DNA from: Euzebyella saccharophila
GTDB lineage: Bacteria > Bacteroidota > Bacteroidia > Flavobacteriales > Flavobacteriaceae
DNA length: 64,000 nucleotides
Reading direction: 5' to 3'
Assembly: GCF_014855495.1 (NCBI RefSeq)
Contig: NZ_JACYFJ010000001.1
Coordinates: forward strand, 1,364,001 to 1,428,000
Shown here: piece after piece, positions 15,343 through 24,965 of the stretch
How the letters are laid out: the number at the start of each line of letters is the position of its first letter
Position numbering within the stretch: position 1 is the first letter of the stretch
Position numbers and translations under genes: made by a program
Notes under the pieces: model-generated
Seen by the model: only the letters and a program-made list of their open reading frames with translations
Told to the model about the DNA's origin: nothing
Database searches by the model: none

Positions 15343-18300
15343 ATGAAAAAACGGTTGAATTCCGCAGGAAGAACGTCCTGTCTATTCAAATTACAGATGA
15401 AATTATCGCTATTACTCCTAACGGTGACCATTGCGATGCAAGCCAACTCAACTTATTCCCAGAAAAAGATAACCCTTGATTTGGAGAATGTTACTCTCTC
15501 AAGGGTCATAGATGAAATTGAAGCGAATACAGACTTTAAGTTCATCTTTAACTCAGAAACTGTCAATACCAATAGGGTATTAAGCTTGCGCATTCGCAAT
15601 GGAGAAATAAATAAGGTCTTGAATATGGTTTTCAAGCAAAGCCTTATTGATTATGAAATTTACCGAGACAAAATCTTGTTACTACCCAAAAAGGCCGGTG
15701 AAAGGGCTGCAATGGATACCAAGGTGGCACCTCCCCAACAAATGGAAGTTTCTGGAACTGTGGTAGATGAAGCAGGTACCCCCTTGGCCGGTGTAAACAT
15801 TGTGGAAAAGGGAACTGGAAACGGTCAAATTTCCGATTTTGATGGAAATTATTCTATTTCGGTCGCCGGAAGAGAAACGGTTTTGGTATTCAGTTACCTA
15901 GGATTTGAAACCAAAGAGGTTCTAGTTGGCGATAGCACTGAACTTAATGTAACTTTAAAAGAGAGTGCCCAAGGTTTGGAAGAAGTGGTAGTTGTAGGTT
16001 ATGGTTCCGTTAATAGGAGCGATCTTACCGGCTCTGTTTCCACGGTAGATGCCGAAGAAATCACAGCCTTGCCTACTACAGATGTACAACAGGCCCTCAA
16101 GGGTAGGTCTGCCGGTGTAAGGGTTACCCAGAATTCGGGTCAACCAGGTTCTTCGGTTCAAATTCAGATACGTGGGGGAAATTCTTATTTGGGTGATAAC
16201 AATCCGCTTTATGTAGTAGATGGCTTTCCTATTACAGGAGGTATCGATTTTTTAAATCCTTCCGATATTGAGTCCATAGATATTCTAAAAGATGCCTCCG
16301 CCACTGCAATTTATGGTTCTAGAGGCGCCAATGGGGTGGTCATGATTACCACCAAAAAAGGTAAAAAAGGTCAAAGGGGTGTTGTAGATGTACAGAGTTA
16401 CTACGGTATTCAAAATGTGATGAAAACCTATGACATGCTCAATTCTCGCCAGTTTGCTGAATTAGCGAACGTAGCAGCGGTCAATGAGGGAAACACAGAA
16501 CCGTTTGACTTGAACAATCTTCCCAATGTCCATACAAACTGGCAAGACGAAGCCTTTAGGGCAGCGCCCATTCAAAGCCATACCTTAACATTTTCCGGAG
16601 GTAGTGAGAGTTCTTCCTATTCCGCTTCTGCCAACTATTTTGAGCAAGAAGGTATTATTTTGAATACGGGACAAAAAAGGGGGGCCGTAAGATTGTCCAT
16701 GGATAATCAAGTGAATGATTGGATCAGATTGAGCGCCAATACGGTGTTGACGCGTAGTAAGACCAATAGGGCTAATGTAAACAATGGTAACTCAGGGAAC
16801 AATATCTGGTCGGCAACCTTACAGGCACCACCAACTGTGGCTCCTTTTGATGCCGATGGAAATTATAGCGAAATCGATTTCTACGATTTTAGTCCGGTTT
16901 CCATTGATAACCCTTTGTTATACGCCGAAGTAAAGGATGAAATCTTTACCTCTAAGGTCTTGGGAAATATTGCTGTGGAATTTGAATTGGCAGACCGTTT
17001 AAAACTGAAGGTTTTAGGTGGTACGGAACAAGAATTTAGAGAGCGTAATTATTACTCCCCGTCCATCTTGAAAAAAAGAACGCCTCAAGGATCGGCCACT
17101 TTCAATATGTTTAGGGGTATTTCCTATCTAAATGAAAATACGCTTTCCTATGACGCCACAATTGGCGAAGATGATAGGTTGTCTGCCGTTGCAGGTTTTA
17201 CCGCCCAAACGTTTAGAGGTAAAACAAATGAGTCCAGTGCTACAGGCTTTACTACGGATATTCTACAGGATAATGCTTTGGGTACCGCAGAAAGTACTTT
17301 ACCAAATTCCAGTGATGTAAGTGATTGGAAACTGTATTCATGGTTAGGAAGGGTCAATTACAGCCTTAACAACAAATATTTGTTTACTGCCAGTGTACGG
17401 GCAGATGGTTCCTCTCGATTTGGGGATAACAATAAATGGGGAGTCTTCTCCTCAGGGTCTTTTGCGTGGAGATTGAGCAATGAAGAGTTTCTTTCCAACT
17501 GGGAATCCCTTTCGGATTTAAAACTAAGGGTAGGTTATGGTGAAACCGGTAGTACCGCTATTAATCCTTATCAGTCATTGAATACGTTGGGTGAGGCCAG
17601 AACCACTTTTGGTAATTCAGATGTAGTTGGCTTTGCCAATGTTTCCGCTCCAAACCCAGATTTAAAATGGGAAACCACCGCGCAAATGGGTGCCGGTATA
17701 GATGCCTCTTTCTTGGAAGGTAAATACCGCTTTACTATTGATTACTATAAGAAAAACACCAACGATTTATTGGCAATTATTCCATTGCCGGGATCAACAG
17801 GTTTCACTTCTTTGGTAACCAACTTGGGTGAAATTGAGAATACAGGGATGGAATTTAGCGCTGGAGCTACTTTTGGCAAGAGTGATTTCACTTGGGATGT
17901 TAATGCACAGTTGTCTTTCAACAAGAATGAGGTGATTACAATTGGAGAGGATATTTTTGGAGGTTCTTTGGATATTCCATTTAACTCTCCGGTAAACATA
18001 GCAAGGGAAGGTGAACCGTTGGGTATGTTCTACGGTTTTCAAGAAGATGGTTATGATGACCAAGGTGTTATTCAGTATGAGGACTTAAATGGAGATGGCG
18101 AGGTAACCAATGAAGATCAGACCATTCTTGGAGGGCCGTACCCAGATTTTATTTATGCATTGAACACAACGCTTAATTACAAGGCATTAAGTTTAAACAT
18201 TTTCTTTGAAGGTTCTGAAGGCAATGAGCTTTTCTGGGCTACAGGAGGGTATATTGCCAACTCTTTCAGTACCGGGGGTAACCAAATTGTAGATGTCTAT

Positions 18301-18642
18301 AACGATTATTGGACACCTCAAAATACGGATGCCGTATATCCTGCCCCAAGTGAGAATAGGGCACAATTGAGAGTTTCCGATCGCTTTGTGAAAGATGCCT
18401 CCTATCTAAGATTGAAAAACATTAAACTGGCCTACAACATCCCGGTAAAGAATATTCAACCGGATATTGCAGGCTTGCAAGTGTATCTAAGCGCCCAAAA
18501 CGTCTTTACCATCACGGATTTTCCAGGATTGGATCCAGACGTAAACACAAGGGGAGGCGCTGGTGATTTAAGGTTGGGTATTGCACAGACCTCTTACCCA
18601 AGTTCACGTACCATCACGGTAGGTATGAATCTGAAGCTTTAA
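15343..18642 (+). CDS. SusC/RagA-family TonB-dependent outer membrane transporter with STN domain
   Basis: 1099 residues. A long signal peptide ends at about residue 40 (STYSQ). An STN signalling domain spans about 43-115 (ITLDLENVTLSRVIDEI), then a carboxypeptidase-regulatory-like domain (VSGTVVDEAGTPLAGVNIVEKG, about 134-208), a plug starting at EEVVVVGYG with the SusC signature GANGVVMITTKKG, and a 22-strand barrel. It transports an oligomeric ligand across the outer membrane together with SusD, 23 bp downstream. The STN domain and the adjacent ECF sigma/FecR pair indicate that transport and sensing are coupled. The start is chosen for the MKKRLN pre-signal typical of flavobacterial SusC. 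The ligand is not identifiable; the co-located sulfatase suggests a sulfated one. Confidence 0.95.
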   Translation: MKKRLNSAGRTSCLFKLQMKLSLLLLTVTIAMQANSTYSQKKITLDLENVTLSRVIDEIEANTDFKFIFNSETVNTNRVLSLRIRNGEINKVLNMVFKQSLIDYEIYRDKILLLPKKAGERAAMDTKVAPPQQMEVSGTVVDEAGTPLAGVNIVEKGTGNGQISDFDGNYSISVAGRETVLVFSYLGFETKEVLVGDSTELNVTLKESAQGLEEVVVVGYGSVNRSDLTGSVSTVDAEEITALPTTDVQQALKGRSAGVRVTQNSGQPGSSVQIQIRGGNSYLGDNNPLYVVDGFPITGGIDFLNPSDIESIDILKDASATAIYGSRGANGVVMITTKKGKKGQRGVVDVQSYYGIQNVMKTYDMLNSRQFAELANVAAVNEGNTEPFDLNNLPNVHTNWQDEAFRAAPIQSHTLTFSGGSESSSYSASANYFEQEGIILNTGQKRGAVRLSMDNQVNDWIRLSANTVLTRSKTNRANVNNGNSGNNIWSATLQAPPTVAPFDADGNYSEIDFYDFSPVSIDNPLLYAEVKDEIFTSKVLGNIAVEFELADRLKLKVLGGTEQEFRERNYYSPSILKKRTPQGSATFNMFRGISYLNENTLSYDATIGEDDRLSAVAGFTAQTFRGKTNESSATGFTTDILQDNALGTAESTLPNSSDVSDWKLYSWLGRVNYSLNNKYLFTASVRADGSSRFGDNNKWGVFSSGSFAWRLSNEEFLSNWESLSDLKLRVGYGETGSTAINPYQSLNTLGEARTTFGNSDVVGFANVSAPNPDLKWETTAQMGAGIDASFLEGKYRFTIDYYKKNTNDLLAIIPLPGSTGFTSLVTNLGEIENTGMEFSAGATFGKSDFTWDVNAQLSFNKNEVITIGEDIFGGSLDIPFNSPVNIAREGEPLGMFYGFQEDGYDDQGVIQYEDLNGDGEVTNEDQTILGGPYPDFIYALNTTLNYKALSLNIFFEGSEGNELFWATGGYIANSFSTGGNQIVDVYNDYWTPQNTDAVYPAPSENRAQLRVSDRFVKDASYLRLKNIKLAYNIPVKNIQPDIAGLQVYLSAQNVFTITDFPGLDPDVNTRGGAGDLRLGIAQTSYPSSRTITVGMNLKL

Positions 18643-18665
18643 TTTTTACAAAACAATTTAAAGAG

Positions 18666-20147
18666 ATGAAAAAATATATATACATCATAAGCGGTTTGGT
18701 TTTGGGGCTGCTGTTCACTTCCTGTGAAGAGGCCTTGATGGAAGAGCCCGAAAGCCTTTTGGTAAAAGAGAATTTTTACAAGAACGAAACGGATGCCTTT
18801 TCGGCCTTGGCAGCAGTTTACGGAACTTTTCGTTCGGGTGGTAACCGTTACTTTCCGGTTACCTATTTCATGGCCACTTTGGAAAATAGAGCGGAATATT
18901 CCAACGGACGAGGAAGTCAAGCAGGTTTCAGTAACTATGATGGGCCTCTGGACAATACCAGCCAAGAGCGTGTGTTTGCAGCCTATAATGATATTTATCT
19001 TGGTGTAAACAGGGCAAATTCGGTCATATCTAATGTCGCTAATATCGAGGATATGAAAGAAGACCTGCGAAAGCAATACGTGGCCGAAGCGCGTTTTTTA
19101 AGGGCTTTTTTCTATATGAACTTGGTCAAGTATTGGGGCGGTGTTCCTTTAAGAACTGAGGAATTTACCAGTTTGGACCAGATTCCAGCTCCAAGGGCTT
19201 CCGTAGATGAGGTTTGGGAATTTATTATAACTGAGTTAAATGCGGTGATTCCTGATTTGGCCGATAGTTTTTCAGATGCTGATTCTGGTAGGGCCACCTC
19301 ATGGACGGCCAAGGCGGCCTTGGCAGATGCCTATTTAAATACAGAAAACTGGCAATTGGCTGCGGATATGGCAGATGATATTATTGTAAACGGGCCTTAT
19401 ACCTTGGTAGAGGTGGCTGTAGCCGATGATTTTATGAATATTTATGGTCCTGAAGTGGTAACCCATTCCGAAGATATCTTTTCGGCGCACTATTCGGAGA
19501 CCAACGGTATGGATGTTCCCAGATTTATTCATAGGGCCAATACCGGTTTCTCAATTGGTGGTTTTCACGCTTGGTTACCAGTTGAGAACTCTATCTTAGG
19601 TTCATGGGAGACAAATGATTTACGTAGACAATTTAGCCTCTATACGGAGTATGTAGATGATAACGGGGAAGTTCAGCAATTACCCGAGGATTCTCCCTTA
19701 TTATTTCACAAATATCGTGATCCAGGAGCCGCTAGTGGGCCACAGAGTAGAAACAATATTCCGTTTTACAGACTCCCTGAGATGTACTTGATTTATGCGG
19801 AGGCTACGGCCGAAGCCAGTGGAGCACCAACTTCTTTGGCAACGGAGCGATTGAATATTGTTCGTAGAAGGGGTTATGGTTTTCCTTTGAATGCAGCATC
19901 AGCAGAAGATTATCCTGCGGGAATGTCCGCTACGGACTTTAAAAATGCCGTTTTGGATGAAAGGGTCTATGAAATGAACCTTGAGATGAAACGTTGGAAC
20001 GATCTTCTCAGAACGGGTAGGGCGCAAGAATTTGTAGAGGCTACGGGCAAAACGTGGAGTGATGTATCACTTTTATTGCCCTTGCCGATTGATGAAATAA
20101 ATAATAATCCGGCCATGGGTCCTGGTGATCAGAACCCGGGGTATTGA
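18666..20147 (+). CDS. SusD/RagB-family surface glycan-binding lipoprotein
   Basis: 493 residues with lipoprotein signal and lipobox Cys20 (LLFTSC). The body is the all-helical SusD fold: TPR-like helices with EARFLRAFFYMNLVKYWGGVPL and the RagB-type C-terminal half (YRLPEMYLIYAEA and MNLEMKRWNDLLRTG). It forms the lid of the SusC barrel and binds the incoming ligand on the cell surface. Co-transcribed with susC (23 bp gap). A strong hairpin follows its stop, so the downstream sulfatase operon may be separately transcribed or only partly read through. Confidence 0.95.
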   Translation: MKKYIYIISGLVLGLLFTSCEEALMEEPESLLVKENFYKNETDAFSALAAVYGTFRSGGNRYFPVTYFMATLENRAEYSNGRGSQAGFSNYDGPLDNTSQERVFAAYNDIYLGVNRANSVISNVANIEDMKEDLRKQYVAEARFLRAFFYMNLVKYWGGVPLRTEEFTSLDQIPAPRASVDEVWEFIITELNAVIPDLADSFSDADSGRATSWTAKAALADAYLNTENWQLAADMADDIIVNGPYTLVEVAVADDFMNIYGPEVVTHSEDIFSAHYSETNGMDVPRFIHRANTGFSIGGFHAWLPVENSILGSWETNDLRRQFSLYTEYVDDNGEVQQLPEDSPLLFHKYRDPGAASGPQSRNNIPFYRLPEMYLIYAEATAEASGAPTSLATERLNIVRRRGYGFPLNAASAEDYPAGMSATDFKNAVLDERVYEMNLEMKRWNDLLRTGRAQEFVEATGKTWSDVSLLLPLPIDEINNNPAMGPGDQNPGY

Positions 20148-20180
20148 TCGTGATTACTGTTAGTTGATGTTAGTTTCTAT

Positions 20181-20212
20181 AAGCCGGGCCGTCATTAAGG
20201 TCGGTCCGGTTT
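20181..20212 (+). terminator. Terminator-like hairpin after susD
   Basis: AAGCCGGGCCG at 20181-20191 pairs with CGGTCCGGTTT at 20202-20212 (two G-U pairs, about 10-nt loop), followed by the T-rich ATTTATAG. It lies 34 bp after the susD stop and 46 bp before the sulfatase ATG, so it should terminate or attenuate the susCD transcript. Confidence 0.6.
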
Positions 20213-20257
20213 ATTTATAGGGAATTAACTTTTAGTTCAATTGCTTGAAAATTAACA

Positions 20258-21790
20258 ATGAAAATTTACCAACTACCAAAATCCAAATTCTTGCCATTTA
20301 CTTTTTTGGCCATCTTAGCATGCTTTTCTTGTAAGGAAGCTAAAGAACAAACCCGGGAAAAGCCCAATGTCATTTTTATATTGGCAGATGATTTAGGTTA
20401 CGGGGATATTGGCGCCTACAATACTAATTCTAAAATACCTACCCCAAATCTAGACCAATTGGCCAAAGAGGGAATGATGCTCACCAATGCATATTGTCCC
20501 ATTTCTGTTTGTTCTCCATCAAGATATGCTTTAATGACGGGTGTCTATCCGTGGAGAAGTTGGAACAAACATGGAGTAATGAGAAACTATGAGCCTTCTA
20601 TGATGGAGGCCGATATGGTTACTTTGGCAGAGATGTTCCAGCAATCAGGTTACCGTACGGGCGGCTTTGGAAAATGGCATTTAGGCACCACTTTTCCGAC
20701 GTTGGACGGGGAAAAACCAATGGGTTATGGGAAATTTTATGCAGCTAATAATGGGGCTAACCTTGATTTTTCCAAGCCTGTTTCCGATGGTCCTACCGAT
20801 CACGGTTTTGATCAATGGTATGGCTTTAGTTGCGCCAGTGAATGCTGGATTTTTGAAAATGATAAGGTAAAAGCCTATTTGGAGCACGATTATTACACGG
20901 TGGAGAATGCACCTGGTTCCGATAAATTACAGCCCATTCCCATGGATAGTTTTTTAAATGAGATTACTGATCGGTCTTTGGAATTTATTTCCGCCAATGC
21001 GGATAAAAAAGAGGAACCTTTCTTTTTGTATTACGCACCGTATGTGCCGCATGTTCCACTGGCCGTTAGTGAGCCTTTTTTGGGTACCACCGAGGCTGGT
21101 ACTTATGGGGATTATGTACATGAATTGGATCATTACATTGGTAAGCTGCTAAAAGAATTGGAAAACAGAGGCCTAAAAGACAATACCATTGTTCTTTTTG
21201 CCAGTGATAATGGGTCCGTTTTTAGGGAAACTTACAAAGGAATGACAGCCTCGGATGATAACAATAGGGTTCCTGGTCATTATAAGGATACCATTGGCGA
21301 TAGCTACCCAGATTTGCAAGTTCCTGATTTTAAACATATACCCAACGGTGAACTCCGTGGATGGAAACGCACCGGGTGGGAAGGTGGTGTACGTACTCCT
21401 TTTATAGCTAGGTGGCCAGGTCATTTTCCGGAAGGAGGTAAAAGTGAGGCAATTCTCGCTTTGAACGACGTGCTACCAAGTCTAGCTTCCGTGTTGAATT
21501 TTAATTTTCCGGCGGATATGAAAATGGATGGGGAAAATCATTTTTCGGTTTTTGAAGGTTCAGGTAAGGGAAGGGAATCATTGGTAATCCAATCCGGTAA
21601 CAACGTCTTTGGTTACAGAAAAGGTAACTGGAAACTAATTGTTTTAAAGGATGGCAATACGGATGGGATAGTGGATTATTTCTACGAGTTGTATAACTTA
21701 CAGGAGGATCCCAGCGAATTGAACAATCTGGCAGAAAAGCATCCAAGAAAAGTAGCTGAAATGCATGATGAGCTGCAACAATACTTATAA
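20258..21790 (+). CDS. Formylglycine-dependent sulfatase (family S1), lipoprotein
   Basis: 510 residues with a lipoprotein-type signal (lipobox Cys25 in ACFSC). The N-terminal metal site ADDLGYGD (Asp44, Asp45) and the sulfatase signature CSPSR (Cys85 to Arg89) are intact, so Cys85 can be converted to formylglycine. A second conserved segment, GKWHLG, is present, and so are the later FASDNGS metal motif and the C-terminal subdomain. It removes sulfate esters, most likely from a carbohydrate, in the periplasm or at the cell surface. First gene of a tight seven- or eight-gene operon. No maturase is encoded in the window: the FGE-like lipoprotein at 4.3 kb lacks the needed cysteines. S1 subfamily not assigned. 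Confidence 0.94.
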   Translation: MKIYQLPKSKFLPFTFLAILACFSCKEAKEQTREKPNVIFILADDLGYGDIGAYNTNSKIPTPNLDQLAKEGMMLTNAYCPISVCSPSRYALMTGVYPWRSWNKHGVMRNYEPSMMEADMVTLAEMFQQSGYRTGGFGKWHLGTTFPTLDGEKPMGYGKFYAANNGANLDFSKPVSDGPTDHGFDQWYGFSCASECWIFENDKVKAYLEHDYYTVENAPGSDKLQPIPMDSFLNEITDRSLEFISANADKKEEPFFLYYAPYVPHVPLAVSEPFLGTTEAGTYGDYVHELDHYIGKLLKELENRGLKDNTIVLFASDNGSVFRETYKGMTASDDNNRVPGHYKDTIGDSYPDLQVPDFKHIPNGELRGWKRTGWEGGVRTPFIARWPGHFPEGGKSEAILALNDVLPSLASVLNFNFPADMKMDGENHFSVFEGSGKGRESLVIQSGNNVFGYRKGNWKLIVLKDGNTDGIVDYFYELYNLQEDPSELNNLAEKHPRKVAEMHDELQQYL

Positions 21791-21816
21791 CCAAACAATA
21801 CCATTAAAAGTTAAAA

Positions 21817-23514
21817 ATGAAAAGTATAAGATATTATAAAAAAATCTCGCGGCTCTTGGCCTTCGCGGCCTTTACAGTGCTGTTTGTAGCTTGTAAGGAA
21901 GAAAAGACCGTGGTTGAGGAAAACATATTTACGGCAGATGTCATTGTTTATGGAGGAACTTCGGCAGCGGTAACTACAGCGGTTCAGGCAAAACAAATGG
22001 GAAAATCTGTATTGGTAGTTTCACCGGATAAACATTTGGGCGGTTTGTCCTCTTCCGGCTTAGGATACACGGATACCGGGAATAAAGAGGTGATCGGTGG
22101 TTTGGCACGTGAGTTTTATCAGAAAATATATCAGTATTACCAGAAGGATGAAACTTGGCAGTGGCAAAAAAAGGAAGAGTATGGCAATGTGGGCCAAGGA
22201 ACTCCCGCAATTGATGGAACCAATAGAACTATGTGGATTTTTGAACCCCACGTAGCGGAACAAGTTTTTGAGGATTTTATTACTGAAAACGAGATTACCG
22301 TTTACCGGGAAGAATTTTTGGACCGGTCCAATGGCGTTACCCTTGACGATGGTAAAATAACACGGATAGAGACCCTGTCCGGAAAAAAGTTTGAAGGAAA
22401 GGTTTTTATCGATGCTACCTATGAGGGAGATTTAATGGCTGCCGCAGGTGTTAGCTATACCGTAGGAAGAGAGGCTAGAGAGACCTATGATGAGGAATGG
22501 AATGGTGTGCAAGTAGGTATTTTGCATCATCAGCATCATTTTGGCGATATGAATATCAGCCCGTATAAAATTCCCGGTGATAGCAGCAGCGGGGTGGTTT
22601 ATGGGGTGTCTACTGAAGATCCTGGGAAACGTTGGGAGGCAGATAATAGGGTACAGGCCTATAATTTTAGGATGTGCTTGACCAAGGTAGAAGAAAATAG
22701 GGTAGCCTTTGAAAAACCGGATGGCTACAATCCTGAAAATTATGAGTTATTGGCAAGGGTGTATGAAGCCGGTTGGGACCAAACGTTTAATAAGTTTGAC
22801 CCCATTCCCAATCTGAAAACGGATACCAATAACCACGGGCCCTTTAGTACCGATTTTATTGGTATGAACTATGATTATCCGGAGGCGAGTTATGAAAGGC
22901 GTGCCGAGATTATTAAAGAGCACGAGAACTATCAAAAAGGCTTAATGTACTTTGTGGCTACCGATGATAGAATTCCCGAAGAGGTGCAAAATGAATTTAA
23001 GCAATGGGGCTTGGCCAAAGATGAATTTGAGGATAATGGTCATTGGCCCCACCAAATTTATGTGCGGGAAGCGCGCAGAATGATCGGGGATTATGTCATG
23101 ACGGAGAACGATATTTTAGGAAAACGCGAAGTGCCCAATTCCATAGGAATGGGATCTTATACCATGGATTCTCATAATACGCAGCGTTACATAACTCCAG
23201 AAGGCTTTGTGCAAAATGAAGGGGACATAGGAGTGCATGCCAAGGAACCGTATGAGATTGCACTAGGCACTATTCTACCTAAAAAACAGGAGGTTAGTAA
23301 TTTGATTGTACCCGTGGCGGTTTCCAGTTCCCATATTGCTTTTGGGTCCATTCGTATGGAGCCGGTATTTATGATTTTAGGTCAAAGTGCGGCAGCTTTG
23401 GCAGGTTTGTCCATTGATCAAGGTAAAGCTGTTCAGGATGTAGCCTATGCAGATTTACAAAAGGAGTTGTTGCAAAAAGAGCAACGGTTAGAAGCCCCTA
23501 CAAAAAATAAATAG
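21817..23514 (+). CDS. Exported FAD-dependent oxidoreductase lipoprotein
   Basis: 565 residues. Lipoprotein signal with Cys26 (VLFVAC), then a Rossmann FAD-binding fold, ADVIVYGGTSAAVTTAVQA (41-59), continuing into HLGGLSSSGLGYTD. This is the FAD_oxidored family found widely in Bacteroidota and Planctomycetota catabolic loci. Motifs FIDATYEGDLMAAAGV and a C-terminal RMEPVFMILGQSAAALAG (second FAD contact) are intact, suggesting an active flavoenzyme. Substrate unknown; some homologues carry a misleading xanthan-lyase label. An FAD enzyme exported by the Sec/Lol route rather than Tat is worth noting. It sits 26 bp after the sulfatase and 7 bp before the CstA gene. Confidence 0.88.
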   Translation: MKSIRYYKKISRLLAFAAFTVLFVACKEEKTVVEENIFTADVIVYGGTSAAVTTAVQAKQMGKSVLVVSPDKHLGGLSSSGLGYTDTGNKEVIGGLAREFYQKIYQYYQKDETWQWQKKEEYGNVGQGTPAIDGTNRTMWIFEPHVAEQVFEDFITENEITVYREEFLDRSNGVTLDDGKITRIETLSGKKFEGKVFIDATYEGDLMAAAGVSYTVGREARETYDEEWNGVQVGILHHQHHFGDMNISPYKIPGDSSSGVVYGVSTEDPGKRWEADNRVQAYNFRMCLTKVEENRVAFEKPDGYNPENYELLARVYEAGWDQTFNKFDPIPNLKTDTNNHGPFSTDFIGMNYDYPEASYERRAEIIKEHENYQKGLMYFVATDDRIPEEVQNEFKQWGLAKDEFEDNGHWPHQIYVREARRMIGDYVMTENDILGKREVPNSIGMGSYTMDSHNTQRYITPEGFVQNEGDIGVHAKEPYEIALGTILPKKQEVSNLIVPVAVSSSHIAFGSIRMEPVFMILGQSAAALAGLSIDQGKAVQDVAYADLQKELLQKEQRLEAPTKNK

Positions 23515-23521
23515 CACGTTA

Positions 23522-24955
23522 ATGGTCTCATTCTTACTTTCCATAGTTGTACTGATTATAGGATACCTGGTGTATGGGGTATTCTTGGAGAAAGTCTTGG
23601 GTATTGATAGAAACAAGAAAACACCGGCCTATGAACTTAGGGATGATGTGGACTATACTCCTTTACCCACCTGGAAGGTATTTATGATACAATTTTTGAA
23701 TATTGCCGGCCTGGGACCCATTTTTGGTGCTATTGCAGGTGCTATGTTTGGGCCGGCCGCATTTTTATGGATTGTGCTCGGTAGTATTTTCGCTGGGGCC
23801 ACGCATGATTATTTTTCGGGGATGTTGTCCGTTAGGCATAAGGGGTTGAGCATTAGTGAAGTAGTGGGGATTTATTTGGGGCCTAAAGTAAAACACCTCA
23901 TGCGTGCTTTTACCATCATCTTGCTCATTTTTGTGGGGACGGTTTTCCTGGTAGGTCCGGCAAAAATTATTGATGGTCTCAGCAGCGAGAGCATGGGAGT
24001 GCCTTTCTGGGTGCTACTAATTTTGGTCTACTATTTTTTGTCTACTTTGTTACCCATAGATAAACTCATTGGTAAATTATACCCGATTTTTGGTTTGGCC
24101 ATGCTTATTATGGCTTTAGGGTTGTTCGTTGTTCTTATGACCGGCGATTTTACCATACCAGAAGTCACCTGGGGAAATCTAAGGAACATGACTTCCAATC
24201 CCACGGAAACACCCATTTTTCCAGTGCTGTTTGTGACCATTGCCTGCGGAGCTATTTCGGGTTTTCACGCCACCCAGTCGCCACTTATGGCACGTTGCAT
24301 GAGAAATGAAAGCAACGGGAGGGTCATTTTTTCTGGAACTATGATTACTGAAGGTATAGTAGCACTTATTTGGGCAGCTGCCGCAATGGTCTGTTTTGGA
24401 GATGTAGGCGCTCTTAATTCCACCATGGCTGCCAATAACAATAATGCAGCCTGGGCCGCAAACGAAATTACCTTATCCATGCTTGGGCAGGTAGGTGGGG
24501 TCTTGGCCGTTTTAGGAATTATAGCAGCTCCCATAACTTCGGGGGACACGGCTTTTAGGTCGTGTAGATTGATTTTGGCCGATGTCTTTCAACTCGACCA
24601 GAAAAAATACATCAAAAGATTTTACATAAGCTTGCCATTGTTCGTCATTGCTTTTGCCCTTACGCAGGTGGATTTCGGAATTATCTGGAGATATTTTGCA
24701 TGGAGCAATCAGACCCTGGCCACCGTAGTACTTTGGACCATTACGGCCTATCTGATTTTTGAGAAGAAAAATTATGTGGTGTCTTTAGTGCCGGCCATTT
24801 TTATGACCATGGTTTGTAGTACCTATATTTTGATTGCGCCGGAAGGCTTCTCTATTGAAAACACCTATGCCTATTGGGGTGGAGCCGTTATAACCATTTT
24901 AGTAATGGGACTTTTTGGATGGTACGTGACCAAGGGTAGACTGCAAATGGCTTAA
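23522..24955 (+). CDS. cstA: Short CstA-family transporter
   Basis: 477 residues with about 13 predicted hydrophobic segments. CstA signatures include FLNIAGLGPIFGAIAGAMFGPAAFLW near the N-terminus, GATHDYFSGMLSVRHKG, and later GFHATQSPLMARC and ITSGDTAFRSCRLILAD. The E. coli protein has about 700 residues; this is the shorter form common in Bacteroidota, lacking the C-terminal extension. The family transports peptides and pyruvate. Its place inside the sulfatase/dehydrogenase operon (7 and 10 bp gaps) suggests it imports or exports a small product of the pathway, which is inference. Confidence 0.9.
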   Translation: MVSFLLSIVVLIIGYLVYGVFLEKVLGIDRNKKTPAYELRDDVDYTPLPTWKVFMIQFLNIAGLGPIFGAIAGAMFGPAAFLWIVLGSIFAGATHDYFSGMLSVRHKGLSISEVVGIYLGPKVKHLMRAFTIILLIFVGTVFLVGPAKIIDGLSSESMGVPFWVLLILVYYFLSTLLPIDKLIGKLYPIFGLAMLIMALGLFVVLMTGDFTIPEVTWGNLRNMTSNPTETPIFPVLFVTIACGAISGFHATQSPLMARCMRNESNGRVIFSGTMITEGIVALIWAAAAMVCFGDVGALNSTMAANNNNAAWAANEITLSMLGQVGGVLAVLGIIAAPITSGDTAFRSCRLILADVFQLDQKKYIKRFYISLPLFVIAFALTQVDFGIIWRYFAWSNQTLATVVLWTITAYLIFEKKNYVVSLVPAIFMTMVCSTYILIAPEGFSIENTYAYWGGAVITILVMGLFGWYVTKGRLQMA

Positions 24956-24965
24956 ACCTGAATCG

